64,000 nt of DNA from an uncultured Flavobacteriaceae bacterium (GCA_937929935.1 CALFUL010000013.1:62001-126000), one strand, 5' to 3'; counted from the stretch's first letter, positions 1 through 10,716 are shown. Notes: generated from the letters alone by a model not told the origin. Made by a program: numbers and translations.

Positions 1-3000
1 GCCGTATAATGAATAAGGAGCTACACTTTCAGTAATACTTTGCGTTAATGCTCCTGATAGATTCAAACGTACACTCGCAACATCATTTGTAGTATTCGCA
101 CGAATATTGAGATTGGCTGTTGGCAATTGTGATAATACAATACTGGTACCCTCAGTGATGGTTAAAATATCTAAGTCAGTATCAGCATCAACCAAAGTAT
201 AACTTAAAATCTCAAGGGTTGGTGTAACAACAGGATTTACCATAATAGTGTTTGAAGCACTACTACTACATCCTGAAACTGGATCTGTATAAGAATAGGT
301 AATGGTATAAATACCTTCGCCAATTGCGGGGTCAAAGACATTGTTTGAAACTCCTACACCACTGTATGTACCTCCTTGAGGAGAACCACCCGATAAACTA
401 ATTGGTCCGTCAGATTCTAAAACCGCATTAAAAGTACCAATTGTAACCGTCGGACTTGCAGGGTCACTCAATGTTGTTGAAACACTATCGGAACAACCAT
501 TAACATCTGTAACAGTTACCGAATAAGTGCCCGCAAAAAGACCTGAAGCAGTAGCACTTTGAAGCGCATTATCATGGCTCCATACATAAGTCAACGGTGC
601 ACTGGCACCAGAAACCGAAACAGTTATTTCGCCTTCATTGCCACTACAAGTTTGAGGTGACAACACTGAACTCAATTGAACATTAATACCCGCAGGTTCA
701 CTCAACGTAACACTTAGACTGTCAGAACAACCATTGGCATCAGTTACGGTTACCGAATAGCTACCCGCTGATAGGCCCGAAGTAGTAGCACTTTGAAGTG
801 AACTATTGTGACTCCAAGAATATGTCAATGGAGCGCTGGCACCAGAAACCGAAATCGATATTTCGCCATCACTACCTCCACAGGTTTCAGGAGAAATCGC
901 TGAGCTCAATTGTACATCAAAATTTTCGCATGGATCGGGTCCGTCAACTACAGAGAAACTCACAATAAGTGTTGGGCCTACTACAGGGTTGGCACTTAAT
1001 GTATAATTTCCTACCGGGAAAGGCTTTCCTTGAATATCAACCCCTATGTCACCAAATACTGAGTGTGGTGATGGACCTTCATTTCTACTCTCAGTCAAAG
1101 GACCCGATAGAATGAAATAAACGCCGCCAGGGTTCAGACTTGAGTCGTAAATAATACCTAAAGGAGTGTTACCAATATTATCTTTACTTATTTGCATTCC
1201 GTTAACAAGCGGAAATAAAATACTATCATCAGTAGCATCTAAAACTAGTAATGGAGAACTATTGTTTTCTGGATTGACTACAAGAGTCGTGGTAGCACTA
1301 CCACTACATCCAGTAACAGAATCAGTATAATTGTAGGTAATCGTATAATTACCAACCCCTACAGAAGGATCAAACGTACCATTTGTTACTCCCGTTCCAC
1401 TATATGTACCACCTTGAGGTAAACCACCGCTAAGAGCAAAAGATACATCTGTTTCCAATACCGCATTGAAAGCACTAAGGCTTACTGTCGGACTTGTTGG
1501 ATCATTTAAAGTAGTTGATACACTATCAGAACATCCATTGGCATCAGTTATGGTTACAGCATAAGTACCCGCTGAAAGACCGGAAGCAATAGCACTTTGA
1601 AGAGAAGCATCATGGCTCCACGCATAGGTCAATGGGGCAGTAGCGCCAGCAACCGAAATTGATATTTCGCCATCTGTTCCACCGCAAGTCTCAGGAGAAT
1701 CCACAGAGCTCAATTGAACATTGATGCCCGTAGGTTCGCTTAATGTTGCCGTAACACTGTCTGAGCAGCCATTAGCATCAGTAACAGTTACCGAATACGT
1801 ACCCGCTGAAAGACCTGAAGCGATAGCACCTTGAAGTGAACTATTGTGGCTCCATGAATACGTTAATGGTGCAGTAGCGCCAGATACTGAAATTGACATT
1901 TCCCCATCAGTACCACCACAAGTTTGTGGAGAAACTGCTGAGCTCAACTGTACATCAAAATTTTCACATGGATCTGGGCCATCAACAACCGAGAAATTCA
2001 CAACCAAGGTTGGTCCGAATATTGGATTCGCCGAAAGCACATAATTTCCTACTGGGAAAGGCTTTCCTTGAATGTCAACCCCAATATCTCCAAAAAGTGA
2101 GTGTGGTGTTGGGCCTTCATTTCTACTCTCAGTCAAAGGACCCGATAGAATGAAATAAACACCGCCAGGGTTGAAGCTTGTGTTATAAATGACACCTAAT
2201 GGCGTATTGCCGATATCACTTTTTTGAATAACCATACCATCAACCAAATCAAACAATGGAGTATCAGTTGTTGCATCTAAAACTGTTAATTCAGTATTAC
2301 CCACTGCGACAGCCGGTTCAACAGTTACCAAAGCAGTACAACTACTTGAATTCCCGGGGAAGTCACTAAGAGTTATGGTAACCGTATTCGTTCCTATATC
2401 AGCCTGAGTAAATGTGGTTTTGTCAGCCACGATATCAGCAATGTCACAGTTATCGGTCGAACCAAGAACCAAAGAATAAAAATCTAAAGTAGCTACACCC
2501 GAACTGTTCAAAGTAATGGTGGTATTAATACAAATTGCTTCTGGTGCCTCGGTATCGTTGACCTTGACATCGAATGTACATTGATCAGTATTGCCAGCCG
2601 CATCTGTTGCGGTGACGGTTACAACAGTTGTACCTACTGGAAAAAGTGTACCACTCGGAATAGATGATGAGGTCACAACACCTGGTTGATCGTCAGTTGC
2701 ACTAGCCATAAAATCAACAATAGCTCCACACTGACCTGCAGCATTGCTAACAATTATATTACCAGGACAACTAACTACAGGATCGGTGGTATCATCTAAT
2801 ACAGTAACATTAATGGTATACGTCTTCGTACTATTATCTTGCGCTGTTACCACATAATCAACCGGAGCACTAAAATCTTGGGCATCGTTCACAGCAGGAC
2901 TAATGGTCGCTCCTGCAGAAAATACTAGACTTGTAGGTACCAAATTTGTAACATCACTACCTATTGGCATTGTTACAGCTATACTGGTACCACTAATCGC

Positions 3001-6000
3001 TGTAGGACCAACTTGATCGGATAATTCAAAGGCCGTAATATCCTTATCAGAGGATGGTGTGAATGTTACCGTAACGCTTTGCGTGCAAAGTGCCTGGTTA
3101 CCCGCAGAATCAGTGGTAGCCCATTGAACTATTGTTGTACCGACAGGGTACGCAAATGGAATAGAGTTATTCGTTCCTGCCACGGTAGCAGAAAAAAGTA
3201 AAGATTGATCACAATTATCTGTTGCTAAAGGGATTCCTATGTTATTGATAGTGACATCACTACCGTCTGGACTGACCACACTAATATCCTGAGGACAAAC
3301 TATTTCTGGTGCCTCGGTATCATTGACGGTAATATCGAATGTGCATTGATCTGTGTTGCCCGCAGCATCAGTTGCAGTCACGGTTACAACAGTTGTACCT
3401 ACAGGAAAAAGGGAACCACTCAGAATAGAAGATGACGTCACAACACCTGGTTGATCATCAGTTGCACTAGCCATAAAATCAACAATAGCTCCACACTCAC
3501 CTGCAGCATTGCTAACAACAATATTACCAGGACAACTAACTACAGGATCGGTAGTATCTTCTAATACAGTGACATTTACTGTATAGATTTTTGTGCTATT
3601 ATCTTGCGCTGTTACCACATAATCAACCGGAGCACTAAAATCTTGTGCATCAGTCACAGCAGGGCTAATGGTAGCTCCTGCAGAAAAGACTAGACTTGAA
3701 GGTACCAAATTTGAAACATCACTACCTATCGGCATGGTTACCGCAATACTGGTACCACTAATTGCTGTAGGACCAACTTGATTTGGTAATGCAAAGGCCG
3801 TAATATCTTTATCAGCTGAAGGTGTAAAATTAACTGTAATGCTCTGATTACAAAAAGCGGGATTACCAGCTTCATCAACGGTAGACCATTGAATTACAGT
3901 GGTTCCCACAGGAAAGAATGTTGGTATTGGGTCAGTAGATCCTAGAACAACACTTGAAATAGGCAAAACTGCAGAACAATTATCCGTTGCGGTCGCCATC
4001 CCAATATCTTCAATGCTAATCGGGCTTCCATCAAGACTTACAACGCTAATATTTGGAGGGCAAGTAATTTCTGGAGCTTGATCATCATTTACCGTAATTG
4101 TGAAACTACATTGAGCAGAATTGCCAGCGGCATCAACAACTTGATAAGTAACCGTGGTCGTGCCTAATGGAAACATATCTCCGCTAATCGAACCTGATAT
4201 CGATGTGGTTACAGCACCAGGATTGTTATCTGTACCCACTGGTTCAGCATAGTTTACAATTGCCCCACACGCATCTTCATCAGTGGAAACAACTATATCA
4301 TCAGGGCATGTGATTTCTGGATCAGTGGTATCTTGTAAATTAACGGTAAATGTGACGACGTCTTTTGCTTCGCTATTCTCAAATTCAGTATGACCACTTT
4401 CTGCCGCTATAATGACCAGAGTATTTTGACCTTCAATTATTCCTTCAGCTGCACCCAGACTCCATGATAATTGCCCTGCAGCACTAGCTGTTGAAATTCG
4501 ATCATTTTGATCAAGATTATTTATGTCAGTTGGGTTTACCCAAATATGAAAGTGCTCATTGTCTGGCGCTTGGAAAAACATGTTGGTTGCTGTCCATCCC
4601 GCTAATATTTCAGTATCAGTGAGTATATCACCTTCGCTAGGAAATGCAAAAGCGACATCTGGCCCCTCTATCGTAATTTCAATATCATCAGTTACTTCGT
4701 TACCATCTGTGTCTGTAACCGTTGCATTAACCAAATAATTTCCTGGTACAAATAGCCGATCAGTGAATGAACCACCTGCACCACCAAAACTTGGTTCGAA
4801 CGGATCAATACTCCAGCTAATGGCATTTGTTAAAGTAGTATCATCATCCTCGGCATCAGTTGCCGTGGCAGAGAAATTAATTTGTGTGCCTCTTGGTATC
4901 GAAACTGGATTACCATTTATAGTTGGCGTATTTATTACAATAGTTGGTGGTGTATCTGTCGGAAGATCAGAAACGTAACAAATATCAAATCCCTTAACCG
5001 AAGGATTCTGTGTTCCCTTTAAAAAATTAATAGTTAAGACTCCATCTTCTACCGTTGCTTGAAAAGTTTCAACCTTAGCTACATTTATTTGTGTTCCATC
5101 AACAGAAGGTCGATAATCATCAAGAGCTATTTCTCCTTCAATTTCAACATCAAAAACACGTGGATTATTTAATTCACCAGGCCAGTTTTCATTGAATAGA
5201 ATTTTCACATCAAATACGCCGTTTCCTGTTGGAAACTCCCAATTCATATTATTAGGATTCCCAAGGGTACTGTATCTTTCGGTTTGAAATAGATATTCAG
5301 GGTAACCTGTAGTATTTGATACCAATGGTGTTAAAGAACCAAAGGTTTGATCATTAGCTGGTGCTGTTAAATTTAAGTAGGAAGATGGCGTACCCGGATT
5401 TGCAGTAGCGCCAGCATTATTTGCTGCAGCTGCTTGATCTTCTTCAAAAGCGCCTGAATTTGCAACTAATGCCGGACCCCCAGCATTGACACGAAAACGA
5501 GCGTCACATGAAGGATCACTTTCAGTAACTGTCACTGCTACAACTGCAGTTGCCGTTACCGGATTTGTAGGATGATTATCGGTTATTTCTGCTGTAATGG
5601 TATGGTTACCTATACTTGTCAAAACCGTTGAAATAGAAGCACCAGTACCTAAAGAACCATCAAGATCTGAACTCCAATTAATGTCGGTAGACAAATCCCC
5701 TTCTTCAGGATCAATTGCTGTTGCTGCTAAATCTAAACTTACTCCTGAGGCTAAAGCAAGGCCATTAGCAGGATCAGAAATTGTAACTACCGGACTTGCA
5801 TTCGAATTCAATAGTTCAAATTCAAATTGTTGAATATTCATACCACCAGCAAAATCGAAGCGTAATTTTTGAACCCCAGCATTGGTAAATTCAACAGTAG
5901 CTTCATATTTAATGTAAGGATTCCAGCCCGTATTCGTTACTGAAAAAGTCGCTATTGGTGAGAAACCGCCATTATCTTCTGAAACAGTAAGGGTGGTAGG

Positions 6001-8412
6001 ATTGCCACCTGAATTGTTTCCTTTAGAAGCAAATACATCCATATCATAAGTACCAGCAACTGGCACATTGATAAGGTATTCGACAAATTCACCTGGGTCA
6101 ACCCAGCCAATATTATTGTTACTAGTCTCAACGGATACTGTATACCCTGCAGCAGGGTTAGAACCATAATATGGAATTGGTTCATTGAAGGTAGCTGCCT
6201 TAATCGGGCCTGCTAAAATATCTTGTGCAATATCAATAGTAAAGGTTTCAGATACTACAGGGTTAACACCATCATTAGCTGAAACGGTTGCAGAATAAGA
6301 TCTACCGTCTGTAGCATCTGTTGCCCAAGTAAGGGTGTAATTACCAGAACCATCACCGTTAAATGAATAATCAGCTGCCGGAACTACTAAACCTGAAGTT
6401 AAGGGATCCGTATTCGTTCCTGCCCCAACACTTTTATCATAAATGACTATGCCTACGATTGGCATACCTGAGTCCGTTACATTTACCCCCACATTAACTG
6501 TGTCTTCTGCATCAACATCTACATCAGCAATTGGATCAATTACTGGTGGATTATCTTGAGCACTTATGAATTCAACATCTATGTAATCTATATTAAACAT
6601 AAAACCAGTACCACCACCGGTCCATTCAAATCTTAAGGTTTGTGGCCCGGCTTGAAGATTAACTTGAACGGTTTGAGTAGCATAATTTCCGAAGCCACCT
6701 GTTCCTGCAAATGTAAAAGTTGTTGTATTTGCCCCCAATGAAGAGGTAATATCCATTGTTTTGGCGGTCACGACACCAGGAGTGCCTGGGCCTGCCACTT
6801 GCATTGAAAATCTATAAATTCCTGAAGTTTCTACATCAACATCAAACTCCATATAATCATTTAAATGCGTGTATCCTATATTGACAAAACCTAATGGATC
6901 TTCTTCAACACCAATTCCGTTTTTTCCACTTCCTGGGTTTGGAGGACCTTGATTATCAAATGATTCTGCTTCTATTAGTGTTATTGCCGTTTCTGAAATA
7001 AACTGAGGTGTATCGTTAACTGTTATAATAAGATCTTCTGAAATGCTATTACCATCTTCATCTTGAACAGTGACGCTTAAGGTATAAATACCGTTACCAT
7101 CGCCATTAGCTCCACCACCATCACCAAAAGTTGGAATGAAATCTAAAGTTGATTGATAAGAACCAGGAATCGATACGCTATTACTTTCAGAGAAAAAACC
7201 ATTAGCGTCAAAAGGAAAAGGATCAACTTGCTTACCTGCATTCGTGGTCTGCAATAATTGAGGTTCATTTGACAAAGTTGTATATGTTACTGTTAAGTTA
7301 TCGTCATCAGCATCAGAAATTGAAAGTGGAACACTAATACTTCCTCCTTCATTAACCGAAGCAGTTGCTGCCAAAGTAATTACCGGTGTAGTATTAATAT
7401 TCGTAAACGTTGCACTAATACTAGCTCCCGCATTAACATTTTCAAATTCATATGATGTAACCGCACCTACTGAATTGCCATCAACCAAAACATCTTGAAC
7501 TTCATAGCCAGCATCTGGTATGATAGAAAAAGTTTGATTGCCACCTGCAATCACAGAAACAGGCGAATTAGGACTAATTGAACCATTAGGCCCGGCACTC
7601 GGGGTAATGGTGTAATTGGTAACTGTTGGTGTATTTACAACAATTTGTTTTGTTTCGCTATCAGTACCACCATTACCATCATCGACCGTTAAGGTTACAT
7701 TATATGTATTCGCTGCTGAATAGCTATAATCAATGGTTTGACCATTACCTGTATTTCCATCGCCAAAATTCCAATCATAGGTTAGGGTATCCCCTAAATC
7801 TGGATCAGAAGAAGTTGCCGCGTTAAAAGAAATGATGTCATTGGTTTCTGCCGGATTTGGCGAAGCTGTAAAATCTGCAATAGGGTTATTATTAGGTGAC
7901 CCAATTACCAAATTTATTGGATCGGCAGAATTCAAAACATCAAGTCCGGCTAAAAAAGCAACTGTTTGTTGTAAAGGCGGATTTGGATTTACAAAATCTA
8001 AGCTCGTAGAACCCGCTTGAGAAGCAATAAACTCAATAACAAGCACATCGAAATTTGCATCTACTGGAATAGCTGGGGGGGTTTGAACCCCACCCGCAAA
8101 ATCTATGGTGCCGGCACTATTGTCAAAGGTGGCAGGCACAAATGCAGTTGTAAGCGGATTAGTACTGCCCGTTGTCAAGTTCGTAATTTGCAGTATTGCA
8201 GGATCAAAAGCTAAATGAACCTCAGCGGCATCAATTAGCTGCCCATTAGATTCTAATTCAATAGTTACAGAAAATGGCGTATTAGCTGTTAGCGTATTGC
8301 TGTTAATATCTCCTGTAAAATCAGCTTGCGCATTCGCAAATTGAAAAAAGCCTAAAATGAGACAAAAAATAAAAAATAGTTTTGTGAATTGTAGTGGCGT
8401 TTTAAATTTCAT
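1..8412 (-). CDS. Giant secreted multidomain adhesin-like protein (5' part; continues beyond left edge): signal peptide, cohesin-like, PKD, cadherin-like, CBM6-like, malectin-like, HYR and SprB-type repeats
   Basis: Minus frame from ATG at 8412 (MKFKTPLQFTKLFFIFCLILGFFQFANAQADFTGDINSNTL...) appears open to position 1. Motifs read: PKD (DPDLGDTLTYDWNFGDGNTGNGQTIDYSY), malectin-like (DARFRVNAGGPALVANSG...NPRVFDVEIEGE), HYR (DTTDPVVSCPGNIVVSNAAGECGAIVDF), SprB-type (VQLSSAVSPQTCGGTDGEMSISVSGATAPLTYSWSH). No stop within the window, so the ORF track misses it. Confidence 0.9.
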   Translation of the reverse strand, partial: MKFKTPLQFTKLFFIFCLILGFFQFANAQADFTGDINSNTLTANTPFSVTIELESNGQLIDAAEVHLAFDPAILQITNLTTGSTNPLTTAFVPATFDNSAGTIDFAGGVQTPPAIPVDANFDVLVIEFIASQAGSTSLDFVNPNPPLQQTVAFLAGLDVLNSADPINLVIGSPNNNPIADFTASPNPAETNDIISFNAATSSDPDLGDTLTYDWNFGDGNTGNGQTIDYSYSAANTYNVTLTVDDGNGGTDSETKQIVVNTPTVTNYTITPSAGPNGSISPNSPVSVIAGGNQTFSIIPDAGYEVQDVLVDGNSVGAVTSYEFENVNAGASISATFTNINTTPVITLAATASVNEGGSISVPLSISDADDDNLTVTYTTLSNEPQLLQTTNAGKQVDPFPFDANGFFSESNSVSIPGSYQSTLDFIPTFGDGGGANGDGNGIYTLSVTVQDEDGNSISEDLIITVNDTPQFISETAITLIEAESFDNQGPPNPGSGKNGIGVEEDPLGFVNIGYTHLNDYMEFDVDVETSGIYRFSMQVAGPGTPGVVTAKTMDITSSLGANTTTFTFAGTGGFGNYATQTVQVNLQAGPQTLRFEWTGGGTGFMFNIDYIDVEFISAQDNPPVIDPIADVDVDAEDTVNVGVNVTDSGMPIVGIVIYDKSVGAGTNTDPLTSGLVVPAADYSFNGDGSGNYTLTWATDATDGRSYSATVSANDGVNPVVSETFTIDIAQDILAGPIKAATFNEPIPYYGSNPAAGYTVSVETSNNNIGWVDPGEFVEYLINVPVAGTYDMDVFASKGNNSGGNPTTLTVSEDNGGFSPIATFSVTNTGWNPYIKYEATVEFTNAGVQKLRFDFAGGMNIQQFEFELLNSNASPVVTISDPANGLALASGVSLDLAATAIDPEEGDLSTDINWSSDLDGSLGTGASISTVLTSIGNHTITAEITDNHPTNPVTATAVVAVTVTESDPSCDARFRVNAGGPALVANSGAFEEDQAAAANNAGATANPGTPSSYLNLTAPANDQTFGSLTPLVSNTTGYPEYLFQTERYSTLGNPNNMNWEFPTGNGVFDVKILFNENWPGELNNPRVFDVEIEGEIALDDYRPSVDGTQINVAKVETFQATVEDGVLTINFLKGTQNPSVKGFDICYVSDLPTDTPPTIVINTPTINGNPVSIPRGTQINFSATATDAEDDDTTLTNAISWSIDPFEPSFGGAGGSFTDRLFVPGNYLVNATVTDTDGNEVTDDIEITIEGPDVAFAFPSEGDILTDTEILAGWTATNMFFQAPDNEHFHIWVNPTDINNLDQNDRISTASAAGQLSWSLGAAEGIIEGQNTLVIIAAESGHTEFENSEAKDVVTFTVNLQDTTDPEITCPDDIVVSTDEDACGAIVNYAEPVGTDNNPGAVTTSISGSISGDMFPLGTTTVTYQVVDAAGNSAQCSFTITVNDDQAPEITCPPNISVVSLDGSPISIEDIGMATATDNCSAVLPISSVVLGSTDPIPTFFPVGTTVIQWSTVDEAGNPAFCNQSITVNFTPSADKDITAFALPNQVGPTAISGTSIAVTMPIGSDVSNLVPSSLVFSAGATISPAVTDAQDFSAPVDYVVTAQDNSTKIYTVNVTVLEDTTDPVVSCPGNIVVSNAAGECGAIVDFMASATDDQPGVVTSSSILSGSLFPVGTTVVTVTATDAAGNTDQCTFDITVNDTEAPEIVCPQDISVVSPDGSDVTINNIGIPLATDNCDQSLLFSATVAGTNNSIPFAYPVGTTIVQWATTDSAGNQALCTQSVTVTFTPSSDKDITAFELSDQVGPTAISGTSIAVTMPIGSDVTNLVPTSLVFSAGATISPAVNDAQDFSAPVDYVVTAQDNSTKTYTINVTVLDDTTDPVVSCPGNIIVSNAAGQCGAIVDFMASATDDQPGVVTSSSIPSGTLFPVGTTVVTVTATDAAGNTDQCTFDVKVNDTEAPEAICINTTITLNSSGVATLDFYSLVLGSTDNCDIADIVADKTTFTQADIGTNTVTITLSDFPGNSSSCTALVTVEPAVAVGNTELTVLDATTDTPLFDLVDGMVIQKSDIGNTPLGVIYNTSFNPGGVYFILSGPLTESRNEGPTPHSLFGDIGVDIQGKPFPVGNYVLSANPIFGPTLVVNFSVVDGPDPCENFDVQLSSAVSPQTCGGTDGEMSISVSGATAPLTYSWSHNSSLQGAIASGLSAGTYSVTVTDANGCSDSVTATLSEPTGINVQLSSVDSPETCGGTDGEISISVAGATAPLTYAWSHDASLQSAIASGLSAGTYAVTITDANGCSDSVSTTLNDPTSPTVSLSAFNAVLETDVSFALSGGLPQGGTYSGTGVTNGTFDPSVGVGNYTITYNYTDSVTGCSGSATTTLVVNPENNSSPLLVLDATDDSILFPLVNGMQISKDNIGNTPLGIIYDSSLNPGGVYFILSGPLTESRNEGPSPHSVFGDIGVDIQGKPFPVGNYTLSANPVVGPTLIVSFSVVDGPDPCENFDVQLSSAISPETCGGSDGEISISVSGASAPLTYSWSHNSSLQSATTSGLSAGSYSVTVTDANGCSDSLSVTLSEPAGINVQLSSVLSPQTCSGNEGEITVSVSGASAPLTYVWSHDNALQSATASGLFAGTYSVTVTDVNGCSDSVSTTLSDPASPTVTIGTFNAVLESDGPISLSGGSPQGGTYSGVGVSNNVFDPAIGEGIYTITYSYTDPVSGCSSSASNTIMVNPVVTPTLEILSYTLVDADTDLDILTITEGTSIVLSQLPTANLNIRANTTNDVASVRLNLSGALTQSITESVAPYSLYG
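913..1990 (-). repeat. Long in-frame duplication inside the adhesin (period 1038 bp = 346 codons): SprB-type repeats plus 'LFGDIGVDIQGKPFPVGNY' module
   Basis: tacatcaaaattttcgcatggatcgggtccgtcaac (913) and tacatcaaaattttcacatggatctgggccatcaac (1951) lie at equivalent positions, with matching flanking text (e.g. ttctactctcagtcaaaggacccgatagaatgaaataaac at ~1088 and ~2126). Confidence 0.85.
2551..4080 (-). repeat. Tandem in-frame duplication of a HYR-HYR-'DKDITAF' module, period 765 bp (255 codons)
   Basis: cacataatcaaccggagcactaaaatcttg occurs at 2851 and 3616; the surrounding ~700 bp is near identical. Confidence 0.85.
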
Positions 8413-8980
8413 AGTCTTTGAATTTCAATTAATTATTTAGTGTACTAGGATTTATTAAAAGTTCATTTTGTAGCATTTTTTGAACTTAATTGAAGAGTCC
8501 TTTAAAAAAAGTTTGTATTGAAAAATTATTTTTTTCAAACCACCTTAATTATAAAAACTTCAAAATCAGTGTTCCATGGGTGTTTTCAAAAACCCTATGA
8601 TTAGGGAGCTTTTGAATAATACCTAACAAAAATCATCTCAAACTTCGAGAAGATTTGATATAAGCTTTCCCAATTGAAAACTTCAATTGTTCAAAAAATC
8701 TATAAAAGGGGGAATGTGAATTTGACAAAATCAAATGCACATAAAATAATATAAAACGAGGGGAATAATTGAGCGACGTTACTAACGAATTAAAAATCTG
8801 TAATCAGGGGGGGATAGCGGGGGAAGAAATGCTACTGAGATTCACATCATCTTAGAATATCACTACTTGAGGCGTTCATAATATTTCGAAACAATGTTAT
8901 ACTTAAAATTCTACAATTTGAAAATTACAAGGTGAATATCGATTAAACGCATAAATACCCGATGAAATACATTTTATTTT

Positions 8981-9526
8981 TTAAGAAAAACTATTTTTAG
9001 GTACCCTGCCTACTACACCTTTGAAAAACTCATAGTACTTTGAGAAATCAATTTCTTTATCATTTGAGGTATAATGAGCTTCAGAAACTTTAATTTCTTT
9101 TTTACCATAATCAAATGCCACGAGTACAATAGGTACATTAGCCGCTTTAGCAATATAATAGAAACCTGTTTTCCATTTATCAACCTTTGCACGTGTTCCT
9201 TCTGGGGCTAGCGTTAACCTGAATTGTTCTCTTTCTTCAAACAAAGCTGCGGTAGCTTTAACCATGTCATTATTTTTGCTACGATCTACTGGCGCACCAC
9301 CCAATGCTTTAAAAAGATAGTTTAAAGGAAACCTGAACAAACTTTTTTTACCAATCCAGTTAATTTGTTCATTCATGACTCTTCGTACAATTAACCCCAT
9401 AAAAAAATCAATGTTGCTGGTATGAGGCACCACTATTATTACGCACTTTTTTACTTGTGATGGAAAGGTACCAACCATGTTCCATCTCATGATTTTATAA
9501 AAGATAAACTTAGCTAATTGATGCAT
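8981..9526 (-). CDS. 1-acyl-glycerol-3-phosphate acyltransferase-like (LPLAT/PlsC superfamily)
   Basis: VPHTSNIDFFMGLIVRR (HX4D-like) and LAPEGTRAK motifs. Confidence 0.8.
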   Translation of the reverse strand: MHQLAKFIFYKIMRWNMVGTFPSQVKKCVIIVVPHTSNIDFFMGLIVRRVMNEQINWIGKKSLFRFPLNYLFKALGGAPVDRSKNNDMVKATAALFEEREQFRLTLAPEGTRAKVDKWKTGFYYIAKAANVPIVLVAFDYGKKEIKVSEAHYTSNDKEIDFSKYYEFFKGVVGRVPKNSFS

Positions 9527-9588
9527 TTTTTGAAGGTTACGTATTCATTTTGATTTACAATAAATACGTAAATCAAATTAGGGACCCA

Positions 9589-10716
9589 TTAAATTTTCTG
9601 ATAAATAGATTTGAGCTTCGTTGGCGTAATGATTTTTTGCCAATCATCACCTAAAGCATTTTCCCAAAGTGGTTTCATACCCATGGCAACATTAATCATA
9701 GTATCAAATTCTTCATGGGTTAATTTAGCACAAATATTTTTGGGTAAAACAATATTATGCTTGGCTTTCATTTCTTGAAAAAGCGCTACACCTTCTGGAT
9801 AAAATTCTTCTAAGTGATCAAACACTAAACAATTACCAATACCATGTTTGACTCCTAAAACGTATGAGAGGCCGTAACTCAACGCATGAGCAACACCCAC
9901 TTGTGAATAGGCAATACTCATACCTCCGTGCCATGAAGCCATCATTAATTTCTCTCTAGATTCTGAAGGCGATAAATCTTCTAAAAAGACTTCCTTACAA
10001 AGATCTAAGGCTTTTTCACCATAACTCTGACTAAAGGTATTTAAAAAGGTGCCTTTTAATGATTCTATACAATGTATAAAGCAATCCATTCCTGTAAAAA
10101 ACCATTGATCGATTGCAACCCCTTTGGTCAAATCTGGATCTAGAACTACTTGATCAAAAGTGGTATAGTCAGAATTGATGCCGAGTTTCATTTTTGGACC
10201 AAGTAAAACAGTGGTTCTTGATACCTCAGCACCCGTACCGCTTATAGTAGGAATGCCTACGTGATAAATGGCAGGTTTTGTAACCAGATCCCAACCTTGA
10301 TAATCAGCGGCACTACCCGTATTGTTCAATAAAATAGACACTGCTTTAGATAGATCTAGAACTGTACCACCACCAATACCTACAATACCAGATGGCATCT
10401 CAGAAAAGGTGCTTTTAATTTGTTGAACTAGTGCATCAACTTGCTGTGTTTTAGGCTCTTGATCGGCTGAAATTAATATAATCTGATCATTAAATATTAA
10501 AGGAATTTCATTGAGCAAAGCTGTATTTTCAAATACATCATCAACCAAAAAAATAAAAGGTGCTTCAGCGTGTTTACGCTGTGGTAATAATATACTATTT
10601 AACTGACTAAAACTGCCACAACCAAATACCACTTTTGGCACCATAGGAAAATTTCTAAAACTAGTTTTCTTTTTAGGTTCTTGCACTTCTTCTTTTATGT
10701 TTTTATTGGGCTGCAT
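9589..10716 (-). CDS. kdnB: Iron-containing alcohol dehydrogenase family protein, KdnB-like (3-deoxy-octulosonate 8-oxidase)
   Basis: FRNFPMVPKVVFGCGSF..., GIGGGTVLDLSKAVSILL; adjacency to kdsB. Confidence 0.65.
   Translation of the reverse strand: MQPNKNIKEEVQEPKKKTSFRNFPMVPKVVFGCGSFSQLNSILLPQRKHAEAPFIFLVDDVFENTALLNEIPLIFNDQIILISADQEPKTQQVDALVQQIKSTFSEMPSGIVGIGGGTVLDLSKAVSILLNNTGSAADYQGWDLVTKPAIYHVGIPTISGTGAEVSRTTVLLGPKMKLGINSDYTTFDQVVLDPDLTKGVAIDQWFFTGMDCFIHCIESLKGTFLNTFSQSYGEKALDLCKEVFLEDLSPSESREKLMMASWHGGMSIAYSQVGVAHALSYGLSYVLGVKHGIGNCLVFDHLEEFYPEGVALFQEMKAKHNIVLPKNICAKLTHEEFDTMINVAMGMKPLWENALGDDWQKIITPTKLKSIYQKI

Noticed and set aside
1844-8214. Listed ORFs of 60-86 aa between 1844 and 8214 (plus strand, and 5952-6185 minus)
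   Set aside because: All overlap the long minus-strand adhesin frame, are low complexity or antisense/alternate frame, and show no domain signature.
8413-8980. tRNA or small RNA in the large gap upstream of the adhesin
   Set aside because: No cloverleaf or known ncRNA motif seen by eye; more likely promoter and untranslated region.
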